Source: Warburgia ugandensis (Eukaryota > Streptophyta > Magnoliopsida > Canellales > Canellaceae). From it: a stretch of 64,000 bases of DNA. Positions 47,338-58,805 of this stretch are shown one piece after another; the stretch's first letter is position 1; every line of letters begins with the position of its first letter. The position numbers and the translations under genes are program-made. Where the stretch lies: assembly GCA_035236585.1 (NCBI GenBank), contig CP141130.1, forward strand, positions 32,375,501-32,439,500, in the 5' to 3' direction. The notes beneath the pieces were generated by a model. The model had not been told where the DNA came from. It did not search any database and was given only the letters and a program-made list of their open reading frames with translations.

Positions 47338-50101
47338 TGTAATAACTCAAGTTTTTTTTATACTTTTGTATCACTTTTACAACCACAATCAATCATGATG
47401 TTTGCCATTTAATAATTAGTTATGACTTGTTTATTTTGGGAATTAATATATGTTTAATTATCTTAATAGGTGGTTAGATGTTTTATTGTAATTAAAATAT
47501 GAAACAAAGAAATTTGTGAGAAATGCCCATAGCATTAGATTCTATGCTCAAAATGGAGTCCAATGCCTCAAAGAACACTGAAAACGGAGGTTGCATGACC
47601 AAGTTATGGGCTTTTGAAGATTGAGGGTATTTTTGTAAATTGTATTTAATTTAAAAAGGCCTGAAAACATAGGGGGTTGTTTTGATAATGACACCCCATC
47701 TTCTTCCCCACTGACCTCTCCATCGCCATCAAATTCAATGGGATGGCACCGCCATGGGACGCCGCCGCCATGGGATGGCACCACCTTTCCCCTCCCATAA
47801 ATTTCTCCACTCCCCCCCCCCTTTCCATCACCGTGATTTCTCCTATCAAATTTGGTTCCTTACAATCTCTGGCAAGGAGGGTTTCAGCTGGTAGTTCAGG
47901 CGTGCAACAGGCACCATCTCGGCTTCCCAGGTATGATCCTCCTCCCCACTCTACTCTTCTCTCTTCCCTTTCCCCCAGATCCCAATCTGATCTGGTCTCA
48001 CCAGGCGATGAATCACCAGTGAAACCAGTGGGTGGTGGATTTGTTGCAAATCCACCACCTAGGCAGCTTAGATACGAGATCTGAGCCGCCCAATGCATTT
48101 GTGGGACCCCAAAACCCTAGAAAACCTAGGACAGTCTAGGCATCAGGACATCCTAGGCATTGATCTGGGGTTGGGAGGGTTGGACGGCCCTGATCGGGCC
48201 TTCCCATCCTAGTCGACCTTGATGTGCATCGAGGACGTAGCACGTAATGCGCACCCGGAATGTGCCTCCTGGGACTATCGCTCAGACATGCGTACATGTG
48301 CGAGCGCGGTCTTAGTTCGAACAAGACGCACTCGTGTCCTGGGAACCATGATGCACGGGCCCTACATTGACAAATCTGGTTTGCCCATTGATGTAAGATG
48401 CTAAAAATGCAATTAAGGAGGCTATATAACTCTGATCGACAATCCAAATGAACCGTTGCGCTTGTAATTATGATGCGGATCTATTTATACAATAACATTT
48501 AGGATCAAGAGACTGTTTAAAGTGACCATAGCCTAAAGTCCATAGAGATTTCATGAATCTACAAGATCAACTATGATCAGATCTCATGATTTGATCTAAC
48601 AAACATCTTAGGACATTCTTAGTCCAAGATCAACACAAGAATTTCATAAATCAACCCCTAAAAACCAACAAATCATATAGATCTAGTCGTTGACCTGTGA
48701 ATCTAGAAATAATACGTGGATTTTATAATATCCAAGACCTCACTAAAATACTCTAAGACTCAAATTGAAGAGGGATGTGAGTTAAGTGGCAATGGTCGAG
48801 GTAGGTAGTCTGATACTAGTAAGTTTTCAAATGCATTCCAAACCCTAAATGATTTACTTAACGTATTTAGTATGCTTTTTGAGATATGATGTCTTATACG
48901 AGCATGCGGAGTTGTTTTCATGGTTTATGGCTTGAATGCAATTATTAGCATGAACAGATTTTATATATTGCTCGCATGTTTTGAAAATAATTGCATAAAT
49001 TGCCTAATTTACAATGATTGAGATTTGGGTTATTCATATATGCTTTTTGGGCTATTGAGCCTAGTGAGTACTATGTTGAGAGCTTGTACGGGGTTGGCCT
49101 CCCGGCCTCCACCACAAAAAGTGGATGGTATCGCTACTAAAATGGCATTGTCTCTTCCTCGACTACTGTAGTAAACAGGGACGACCACTGGGGGTGTTCA
49201 CGTAACCCTTTCAAGGACATATCCATAGTCGCCGTGGAGGGCTATGGTGGGTGGTATCTAGATATCAGAGACACAAGATTCCAGATGTGTTCTAATTGTG
49301 AGCATAGTTGACCCTATGATTTTAGTTTTATCGATATGCATATAGCATTGAGATGGTCTTAGACGAGTACTCATGACCGGTCAGTTTGAGTTGAATGTGG
49401 ACAGACCCCTATGCACGATATTCATGATGATGTTTGGTATTTTAAGATTTTCATAGCTACTATTACTATTGATGTGTTCACCAAAATATATGTCGACATG
49501 AGTTGATTTACGGTTACTACTTTAGTAATATTTATCTTGTTAATTTATGAATCTCATAGTTTATGCATACACCCTCATGTTTATCCAAAAACTGAACTGC
49601 ATGTTCATATGACTAAACTTAGCATGATTCCTCTCGCATATTGAGTTTTCAAAATAGTAGTATCAGGTTACCTATTGAGTGTGATGAATGCTCAACCCCA
49701 ATCAATCATTTTTCTATATCAAACAAAGTACAATTAGAAGGACCATCAGAGAGCGTTAGGACTATATTCAAGTGGGCATAGGTAAGACTGAGTGAGGACT
49801 TAACTAGTAATCCTTTTTGTATCTAATGTGTACTTGGTTATAAGTGCTTCCTTGTAACTTGAGCTATGATTAACAATCTTGGGAGTGGTAATTATTCATG
49901 TTTTTGTTTTGTCTAAAAAGTGCCATGACCTTATGAATTTTCTGTTCATCAGGATTTGCTAATGACTCTTGAGGTTTTTTTTATACAAAAATTTTGATTA
50001 AAAGAAAACTTTAACTGCATCCTTTTGAACAAATTGTTTTAAAATAGAGATCAATCTCGCTGTTATTATAAAATTGCAGGATAAAAACCCGGGTTGTCAT
50101 A
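47338..50101 (+). mobile_element. 5' LTR of a + strand gypsy element
   Basis: From TTGTAATAACTC to cccgggttgtcata, 2764 bp, followed directly by a primer-binding site. It carries the shared U3 module (gtccaatgcctcaaagaaca, ttgttttgataatgacaccc), and a GC-rich block near 48190-48370. Long frames on either strand (47646-48098, 47743-48084) overlap each other and show no known domain. Confidence 0.8.
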
Positions 50102-50103
50102 GT

Positions 50104-50115
50104 TGGTATCAAAGC
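50104..50115 (+). other. Primer-binding site of the + strand gypsy element
   Basis: tggtatcaaagc, one base different from the initiator-Met tRNA complement, two bases after the LTR end. Confidence 0.8.
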
Positions 50116-50237
50116 CCAAGTTTATGTTATTCATAGCCCAGTTATGAAATGGTGGCTTATAATCAAGTTACATCAATAGGAAAACCATTAGAATAGCCTG
50201 ATAGAGTCCCCTAAAGGTAGATACTAGTCTTGTAAAA

Positions 50238-51132
50238 TAGATGCCGCCAAGGAGATGAGGTGCAGCCCCAAGACCTGATAACCCTCCAGCTGACTCGTCT
50301 GGATCTAGGAATGGAATGGCTGAAACCTTTTAGCTATTCACGCAACATATGGGGCAGTTCATGCAGAACCAACAACAAGCACCCACAACAAGAGCCTCTT
50401 CTCCAAAAAGAATTGCTAATAGGACAGAGGCCCAACTTGTGCAATTTCAGAAAATGGCCCCATCATTCTCAAGAGAAGATGGGTCAGCAACGGCCGAAAA
50501 ATGGATCTTTGACATTGAGAAGCTAATTAAGGCCATGAAAATTCCTGAGGATAGAAAGGTTGCCATGGCCAGTTTCGTGCTAAAAGGTGAAGTAGGCTTT
50601 TGGTGGGAAACGTCCAAAAGAACATACTTTGGTGATATTGAAGTCATACCCTAGGAAGAGTTCAAACTAGTATTTAATGAGAAGTACTATCCACATCATG
50701 TGCAGAAGCAAAAGAGAACGAATTCATGAAATTAGAATAAGGCAAGCTCTTTGTACAACAATATGAAAATAGGTTCATAAGTCTTCGAAGATTTGCAACC
50801 AATGCTTGCTCTATCGAGGAAGATGCTACAAAAAGATTTCTTGATGGATTACACCCAGGCCTTAGGAACATAGTGGTAGGGTTTCAACCAACCACTGTAG
50901 CAAAAGCAGTTGAAATGACGTCTCTTTTTGAAAAGGATTATCAAAGAACACAGGCTACTAAGGATGTGAACTAAAATGGTGGAAGAAATAATAAAGGCAA
51001 ACTGTGTACCTTGTCCCATTTTATGTGTTTTAACTGTGGAGAGATAGAACATATAGCCAGGAATTGCCCTAAGAAGGAGGAACATAAAGAAAATCACATC
51101 CGTCGAAGCCAAGGATGAGTATTTGACATCAC
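50238..51132 (+). pseudogene. gag of the + strand gypsy element
   Basis: Same protein family as 14329-15306 but clearly diverged: MGQFMQNQQQAPTTRASSPK, RTEAQLVQFQKMAPSFSRED, SATAEKWIFDIEKLIKAMKI, VGFWWETSKRTYFGD, LRRFATNACSIEED-like stretch, VAKAVEMTSLFEKDYQR. A CCHC knuckle CFNCGEIEHIARNCPKKEE lies near 51040-51090. It looks broken in several places. Gag sequence stops where Athila integrase sequence begins. Confidence 0.85.
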
Positions 51133-51135
51133 GTT

Positions 51136-51552
51136 AGAGCCTATTGGGCAATAAAGACATTCAATTTCAATATGGATAAAGCAAGCTCACATCGCAAACT
51201 CCAACTTAATGAGTTGGAAGAGATCAGGCAAGAAGCATATGAGAGTAATAGGATATATAAAGAAAAGATGAAAGTTTTTCATGATAAGAACATAATGAGA
51301 AAATCCTTTACTCCAAACCAAAAGGTTCTACTTTATAATTCTAAGCTTCACTTATTTCCAGGTAAGCTTAGATCTCGATGGACCGGTCCATATATAGTAA
51401 AAGAAGTTTTTTCATATGGGACTGTCGAGATTGAGAATACTAGGACTGGTCATTCTTTTAAAGTGAATGGTCAACATTTAAAGCCTTTCTTAGATTATGA
51501 AAATCCAAAAGTTGAGTCCACAACTCTGGAGGATCCTGTTTATCAGGATTGA
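51136..51552 (+). CDS. Athila-type integrase C-terminal part
   Basis: Open through RAYWAIKTFNFNMDKASSHR, LQLNELEEIRQEAYESNRIY, then KRSF-type FTPNQKVLLYNSKLHLFPGK, LRSRWTGPYIVKEVF, and HSFKVNGQHLKPFLDYENP, to the stop at 51552. This is the highly conserved end of Athila/Tat pol, downstream of the integrase catalytic core (not present). In the family this C-terminal domain binds DNA during insertion. The frame opens at least to 51139, upstream of the first Met at 51172, so it is an internal piece of a longer protein, not a gene with its own start. Confidence 0.9.
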   Translation, partial: RAYWAIKTFNFNMDKASSHRKLQLNELEEIRQEAYESNRIYKEKMKVFHDKNIMRKSFTPNQKVLLYNSKLHLFPGKLRSRWTGPYIVKEVFSYGTVEIENTRTGHSFKVNGQHLKPFLDYENPKVESTTLEDPVYQD

Positions 51553-53243
51553 GTGGATTTGATCCCTCTATACCATATTTTGTATTTTTGCTGTTTTTTA
51601 CATCACTCATATTCATTTTAGGTCCTACTTTTTAAACATTAAGGACAATGTTTCTGTCAGGTTGGGGGGTGTAGAATTCTAGCAAATTCTATTTTTTTTT
51701 AGTTTTTTAGGTGCTTTCCTTGACTTTTCAAAAAAAAAAATGAAAAAAATGAAAAATTTTTAGGTCATTTCCTACACTATGATGAGAATTGAATTTTCTG
51801 AAGTATAATCTGAATAACTTTAGCTTATTAATGGAATTGAATATGATTAATTCATCTTTTTACTCATTTTCTAAAGTATTCTATGAAAGCAAAGTCTCAG
51901 ATCACATCTGTACACGCAGTTGCATATAGATAGTCTAGATTGATAAGTGGCTATAACTTAGAAATTCTGAAGAAATTCAGTGGAGACCTATAACCTAAGT
52001 GAGTTTTTTTTTATAGCTATTCATCCTTTTTGAGAGGTTATAAATATTCTTAATTTTCTTCAGCGTGCTTAAAGAAAATTGATCCCAAATTCTTAATTTT
52101 GGCTAATTACCTGAATAATTAGAATATTACCTTTAAAATTTTAGAAGTTCATTCAATTTGATGGATTATAGGAAACCTAGAAAATGATTTAGGCCATCCT
52201 TGTTGTTAACCTAGAGACATAAAGCCTACCCATAAAGTATTGTTACCACTAGTTAGCCAAATTGAGCCTTTTATAAAGCCTTTTCTTTTGTCAACCAAAT
52301 TACCCTTTACACATATTAACCCAGTATAAATTATCCATTACCCATTTTCTTTGAAAAATAAGTTAAAGAAGAATGAAGAAATATCTTTTAGTTGTAATGA
52401 AAAGTGGATATCAAGAAAAGAAATATTCTTCAAAGTGATTCAAAAGTACTGAAATAGTCTGAAAAAAAAAAAAGGGGGTTTGAAGAATGCAAAGAAAAGA
52501 GAAAGAAAAAATATATATATATATATATATTCACTTCATCAAAGAAAGAAAGAATTATCAACTTTAGAAGACCTCTACTTATTTTCTGAAGAATCTTTGA
52601 ATATCCTTATACCCTTTCTTTGATACCTTGTCCTAAGCCTATATTTCGTCCCAGTTAAAGACCTATTGATTCTAGGATGAAAATAGTCTTGATGAGGAAA
52701 TGCATGGATAGGATCTAAAAGGCTGGTATTTCTAAATATTCAAAGGTAATGGCATCTATTCTAAAGGGATCAAAACAATTAAAATCCTTAGTAACTCCCG
52801 TTTTTCATGAGTACATGTGAGATAATTTTACTTTTATTGACTTTTCTCACATAATTAAAAGAGATATATGATTTGAACCCTCTATTTAAGAGATTCTGTT
52901 TCTGAGCGTATGTCATTAGTGAGGATTGAGGTCAAAACATATTTCGGATGGAGTTCAAAAGTTAGAAGTTTACTTAGAGATCAAGATGATTCTATATGTA
53001 AACTATACATACACGCACACACACTCTGAGATCTAAGCTTAAGTGGAATGATTTTGGCATATGGGTAGGGATTTGAATTCTTCAGTCATTTTTATTAGTA
53101 TGCTAAAAGTTTATGTGATTTATTGAAGATAATTCTCTGAGAAAAAAGAGGAGTTGACTTAAAAATAAAAATAAATTTTGAAATCTTGAAATTTGGTTTT
53201 CGCATGTTTTGCTCGGGACTAGCAAAATGCTGGTTGGGGGGTG
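51553..53243 (+). other. Non-coding 3' region of the Athila-type element
   Basis: No open frame of note. It contains two copies of a ggttggggggtgt motif (51661-51673 and about 53232-53244): one soon after pol, one at the LTR. An AT run (52510-52531) lies inside. Athila/Tat elements typically carry long untranslated sequence here. Confidence 0.7.
52510..52531. repeat. (AT)n microsatellite
   Basis: Run of about 22 bp after an A-rich stretch. Confidence 0.9.
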
Positions 53244-55571
53244 TGTTAAGTGTTTAATTTTGGTCAGAATTCCCCTAATTTAGCATTCAATTAGATCATC
53301 TAACTGTTCAATTTTACAAAACTTAGCTTGATTTTGAATATAAATCCAATTGACCATCCAAATCTTAATTTTTCAAAATCAACGGTCAGATGATCATTAG
53401 AGCTCATTAGATGACTAATGTACGGTTCAGATAAGTCTAATTTAGTCTTTTCTTTTGCAGATCAACCAAAGGACGCACGGATGGCTGTGATTAAAAGATA
53501 ATGGTGCAGATCATCTTAAAGGGCAATGGATGAACCAGATCACCCATGAAGATGGATGTGATAGTTTCCTAGAAGACAATGGAGCTAAATTTGGAATCAT
53601 GGAGAAAAAGGAAACCCTTTACCCCACTTCTTTCTTTCCTTTTCTTTTTCTTTTTCTTTTTCCTTTTTTTTCCTTTTCCTTTTTCTTTTTCCTTCCTTTT
53701 CTCTTTTCTTTCTTTTTCCTTTTCCTTTTCCTCTTCCTTTTTCCCTTTCTTTTTCTCTTTTCTTTCTTTCCTTTTCCTTTTCCTTCTCCTCTTTCTTTTT
53801 CCTTCTTTTCTTTTCTTTTTCCTTTCCTCTTTCTCACATACCCAACTTCTTTTTCTCCCCTACTTCCCATTCTCCCACTTCTCCCTTCTCCTCTTCTTTC
53901 ACTTTCACTTTCGCTCTATCCCCTCTTCTCTCCCAACGTTTTCCTCTCTCTTGCTCCTCCTCTTCTCTCTTCTCCTCTACTCCTTTCTACATATCTCTCT
54001 CCCTCTACCTCTACTCTCATGTTCTTCACCCCCTTTGGCTGAACCATAGGAGGGCAGCCTTCATCCGATCTTCTTCTTCCCATCTGCTTCCAGCACCACC
54101 ACTTTCACCATCATCGCACGTTCCCTACCTCTTCTCCTATTTCCCTAGTTTTCTCTCTTCTGTCTCATGCTCTCTTTTCACGGTAACCCCTGCCTTTTCT
54201 CCTCACCCATCTTTCTACCTTCCTACTTCTTCTGATTCACCGGTGCATCAACCAGACCAGATAACTCTAAAACCCATAACCTGTTCCAACCTTCTTTTCT
54301 CTCTCTCACTTTTTCTCTATTTCTATTCACCGAAAACATTAACCAGTAGTCCTTCTTTCCCTACACCTATCATCCACTGCACCACTTCTGGGCTGTCTCC
54401 ACTTCCACACCCCAGCAGCACACAAGCCAGACCGAAGACACCCATCTATCCATCGGCCAAGGCGTCTTTGGCCCAGGCTGCTCTACTTCTGGTCGTCCAG
54501 CTTCACCGGCCCATTAGTCACTTCCATTGGTCGGCCTCTCCCATCAACCGTTGCAAAGCCACAAATCTCTTCATTGGCCAGGCGATTCCAGTCCGACCCG
54601 GGCAGACCTTTCCACTGATCCAACACTGACGGCTCTGCCCAGTTTCTCCGGCCAGTTTTCTCTCCTCCATCTCCTTCGTCAGACGGCCCCAGGAACTCGG
54701 GTTTTCTCCCCATCTTCCTTCTTCCCTCTTTCCCCTCTTTTCCTTTCTTCTTCTTTCCCTCTCTCTTTCCTCTTCTCCCTCCTCTGGTTTCCTTTCTCCA
54801 TCGGGTTTCATGGTTTTTCCTTAAAAACCAGATTTTAACAAAATTCCGATTTTGCCCCTCTCTTAAAATTCAATTCCATTTCTGTCCTTTTTAAGAAAGT
54901 ACATCTGTGTCCTGCTTTATTCCACTTCTATTTTATTCGTCTTTTGACTATCCAGGAACTACCTAATCTATACCAGATCAATTTAAGGCTTAACCCATCA
55001 ACGGTTTTGCCTTAATCAAAACCAAATATTCAATTTCTCCTTCGTTTCTTCTCAGATTTTAAATTAATTTTACAGGTTCATTCTTAGGACATACCTAGAC
55101 ATAACCAATGCTTCTGATCTTAGATCTAAAATCCAAAAATCAATCTGAGCCGTCCAAATCTTGAAATCACAATTTAGCCCAGATCTTGACCATTTTGAAG
55201 AATCTGTCAAATCTGACCGGTGGATCACTATCAAGAACGGGTTGAAGATATCTGTAAAGGAGGATCAGCTTTTAGAAGACTAGAAGTGAAGATTTTGATG
55301 AAAATTGATCTAGGGAAGTAGTTTTTTTCTCATTATTTGATTTTGTTTGTTTTCTTTAAAAACTGGAAATTCTGTATTTTTGAGAAGTTTATTAGATCTG
55401 AACATTGATTCGCATTTTAATAATTCCAGTAATTGTGAGTGATTTATTTTTAATTTTAAATAATTAGATTTTATTGAAAACTCCATTTTAAATCAAGTCC
55501 TCGTGGGATCGACCCGTACTTGCATAAGCTACCCTACAATAGCCCGTGCACTTGCGGTAAAATAATCAACA
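53244..55571 (+). mobile_element. Athila-type LTR
   Basis: Starts TGTTAAGTGTTTAATTTT after the polypurine tract and ends ...aataatcaaca, about 2328 bp. The end motif gtgggatcgacccgtacttg (55504-55523) then gcacttgcggtaa is characteristic of this group. The middle (about 53620-54830) is an extreme pyrimidine tract. Confidence 0.8.
53626..54060. repeat. Polypyrimidine tract (degenerate TTTTCC array)
   Basis: More than 400 bp of almost pure C/T on the + strand, built from ttttctttttc / ttttcc variants, continuing in weaker form to about 54830. Frames across it encode only Phe/Leu/Pro/Ser and are not genes. Confidence 0.95.
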
Positions 55572-55578
55572 CGACCTA

Positions 55579-57316
55579 GTAGAAGGTACGCTTTATATCT
55601 ATGATAGACCTGCCAAAGTATTATTTGCACTGGTTCTACTCATTCCTTCATATCATGTGAGTTTGCTTCTTTCATGGATATTATAGTTCAAGACTTAAAC
55701 TTCTCCTTAGAAGTTATGACACTCGTAGGCAAGTCAATTTCCACACAAACATACCTCCAGGATGTTCCGATTGTAGTCAAGGGCAACCAGATGAGAGTAG
55801 ACCTAATCCACCTAAATATGACAGATTTTGACGTCATCCTTGGGATGGACTAGTTAGCCTCGCATAATGCAATAGTTGATTGTCAAAAGAAAAGGATTAT
55901 TTTTTACCTTCCCAGAGGAGAGGTGGTCTCCTTACAAGGGAGAAGAGATTATTCAGGAGCATGTGTTATTTCTATTATAAGAGCAGCAAAGCACATTGCT
56001 CAGGGGTGTCCATTCTTTATGGTTAAGATAGAAGCCACTGAAGTCACAAAGCCTAAGTTAGAGGAGGTAGATGCGGTTCATGAATTCCCAGATGTGTTTC
56101 CTAAAGACTTGCTAGGGTTACCACCAAAAAGGGAGATAGATTTTACTATTGACTTGATACCTGGCACAATCCCCATATTGAAGGTACCTTATCGGATGGC
56201 TCCAACAAAGTTAAAGGAGCTAAAGACCCAATTACAAGAGTTGTTGGACAAAGGGTTCATTATACCTAGTGTGTCTCTTTGGGGAGCACCAATCCCTTTT
56301 GTCAAGAAAAAAGATCGGTCAATGAGACTCTGTGCTAATTATAGAATGTTGAATAGGGTCACAGTGAAAAACAAGTATCCTTTACCCCATATTGATGACA
56401 TGTTTGATCAACTCCAGTCAGCCCATATCTTTTCTAAGATTGATTTACAGTCTGGATATCACCAGCTTAAATTCAGGGAGGAAGACATCCCAAAGACAAC
56501 ATTCAAAACTAGATACGGACACTATGAGTTTAAAGTAATGTCTTTTGAACTGACAAATGCACTAGCCACATTTATGGATCTTATGAACCGAGTATTCAAA
56601 GCCTATCTAGATAAATTTGTTATAGTATTTTGTGGATGATATTTTGATCTACTTTGAAACCCTTGAGGACCATAAGGAACATTTATGAGTGGTACTAACT
56701 ATACTTAGGCACACAAATTATGTGCAAAGTTTAGTAAGTGTGACTTTTGGTTGGAAAAAGTGAATTTTCTAGGTCATGTTATTTCCAAAGACAACATTGC
56801 AGTCCACCCAGCAAAAGTTGAGGCTGTAGAGAAATGGAATATGCCTAAAATAGTCATAGAGGTAAGGATTTTCTAGGGCTTGCACGATACTACCGTAGAT
56901 TCATCGAAGGATTTTCATGCATTGCCTTACACTTGACTAAATTAACTAGAAAGGACAAAAAGTTTGAGTGGGATCAGGCATACGAGGAAAGTTTCCAAGA
57001 ACTAAAGAGGTGGCTAATCACTGCACCAGTACTTACTCTACCATCTGGCAGTGGAGGATTTGAGATCTATAGTGATGCTTCTCAACAAGGGCTGGGTTGC
57101 ATGCTTATGCAAAATGGGAAAGTAACTGCATATGCTTCCAGACAATTGAGAAAGCATGAGGTCAATTACCCTACCAATGACCTAGAGCTTGCTGCTATAA
57201 TCTTTGCCTTAAAGATCTAGAGACACTATCTGTATGAAGAAAATTTTGAAGTTTTTACAGATCACAAAAGTCTCAAGTACATCTTTTCACAACAAGACTT
57301 GAACATGCGACAAAGG
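55579..57316 (+). pseudogene. Protease, RT and RNase H (first part) of the + strand gypsy element
   Basis: pol resumes with VEGTLYIYDRPAKVLF and retropepsin-type LNMTDFDVILGMD (about 55810-55850). The RT (about 56130-56640) has [56 protein letters not shown] and the end of the catalytic box region near 56630. RNase H (about 56960-57316) has [36 protein letters not shown] and [20 protein letters not shown]. It is close in sequence to the minus-strand cassettes (13102-14166) but older and broken. It stops where the LARD-like element begins; the rest of pol and the 3' LTR lie beyond the window. Confidence 0.88.
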
Positions 57317-58791
57317 TTTAACGCCCGAGCAATTTACGCTAATTTGTACATTCTATAAGAAATGGACTGTGTTGAATTTTTTACCTCATTTAAAATAGTA
57401 AAGAAGGAATTTGTGAGAAAATTAGTATCATTGGATTCTACTAGAAAAATGGAATCCAAGGCCTCAAAAATCACCCAAAACGGAGTTCGTATGAAGAAGT
57501 TACGGCCGTTTAAAGATTAGGGGCAGTTCTGGAATTTAAACAGAAAAACGAAAAAGACGAAAAATGCAAGGGCCGTTTTGATAACGACACCCCCTGTCGT
57601 CTTCCACCTCCAGATCTCTCCACAAACCCTCCTTTCATGATTTCTCTAGAAAACACCAGGGAAATGGCAGCACCGCCATTGAGGGGCACCGCCTTCTTTC
57701 CCCTATAAATACCCCATCTCCCCGCTCTTCAAAATCGCGTTTTTCCAGTCGTTTGAGACTGCGGTTTTTGGAAAATCAGAAACCCATCTCTCTGCAAATT
57801 CCGGCAATAGCCAGGCCCTAGTCTGGCCGGCCATTCTCCCATTCCCTTTCTCCTTTCTGGTCTGGCAATGGGGTTTCCCCCCTTGTTCGAGTTTTCTGGC
57901 AAGCAGGCACACCCACTGGGGAAAAAGGCCGTTCCCAGGCTACAGGTAAGCTATTCTTATCTTTTCCTCTTTGTTTTGCTTCCCCCAGGCCAGATCCATG
58001 CCGGATCTGGTCTTTTCCAGTTGTTTTCTAGCGGGGTTCCTAACCTGGGGACCACATGGCAGTGAGGTCGTGGGCATAGTCGGACCCTATGGTTTCAGGA
58101 TTTACTTGCATTGTATATGGGATGATAGGAGGTTGGTCAACCATACCAGATATCCATGAGTTGGATTTAGATGAGCATCTTATGCATATCATTATGTTTA
58201 TGATATATATATGATACTTTCGACTTGGATTATGCGATTCTTTAGTCGTCAGTATTCCGATTCGACAATGGTTTTTAATATCGATATTGAACATGGTTGT
58301 TCGAACATGCACATGTTTTAAAAGAGCATATGATTTTAAACATAGCATGCATTGCAAAACTAGTTGTGATAGACTCCTACTGAGTATAGTATACACTCAC
58401 CCTATTCTTAACATTTTTCAGGATAGTTCCATCCACGAGTAGAGGACACCTATGTTAGAGCTACGAGCAAGTGAATAAACAAAGGAGACAACTATACATG
58501 TGACTAAACTCTCTACCCTTTGGACATGTATTTGTATTTATTTACAGTTGGGTTGTGTGCTGTGACGGATAGACCTGGGGAAAAACGTTTATGATTTCTG
58601 AAGTTTTTCAAAAATCTACTTTGGCTGTTGTGAAAGCAAATGACACTCGGAGTTTCCAAAATGACTTTAAAACTAAGGATTTTCGCTGCATTGCATGATT
58701 TTTATAAATTGGTTTTCAAATAGGGATGCATCCTGCCTTAGGAATTTAGATCTTGCATTTAAAAATGCATGGAAAAACCCAGGTCATCACA
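57317..58791 (+). mobile_element. 5' LTR of the LARD-like element
   Basis: 1475 bp, ending ccaggtcatcaca. It carries the U3 module (aatccaaggcctcaaaaatc; agttacggccgtttaaagat), agggccgttttgataacgac, a TATA-like ctataaatac (57703-57712) and a tail like 27770-28118 (ctttggacatgtatttgtat). It is shorter than the partner at 62292 because the GC-rich block of that LTR is absent. Confidence 0.85.
57703..57712 (+). promoter_or_regulatory. Candidate TATA box in LARD LTR
   Basis: CTATAAATAC, about 390 bp into the LTR, conserved at about 62681-62690 in the partner LTR. Confidence 0.55.
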
Positions 58792-58793
58792 GT

Positions 58794-58805
58794 TGGTATC
58801 AGAGC
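58794..58805 (+). other. Primer-binding site of the LARD-like element
   Basis: tggtatcagagc, a full match to the complement of initiator-Met tRNA, two bases after the LTR. Confidence 0.88.

Larger units (their letters stand above)
51133..55578 (+). mobile_element. Athila/Tat-type gypsy element (3' part) nested in the gypsy element
   Basis: It contains an integrase C-terminus (51136-51552), a 1.7-kb non-coding 3' region, a polypurine tract (ggttggggggtg, about 53232-53243) and one LTR of about 2.3 kb (53244-55571). The gag, protease, RT and first LTR of this element are not present. On the left it meets gypsy gag; on the right, gypsy protease sequence (VEGTLYIYDRPAKVLF) resumes at 55579. Both junctions carry cacg (51130-51133 and 55570-55573). 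Confidence 0.8.

Noticed and set aside
47646-48098. Overlapping frames of 113-150 residues on both strands
   Set aside because: GC-rich LTR sequence, mutually overlapping, no recognised motif.
53530-54049. Two long + frames (156-170 residues) and a lysine/glutamate-rich minus frame
   Set aside because: Translations of a pyrimidine tract; only Phe/Leu/Pro/Ser (or Lys/Arg/Glu) with no domain.
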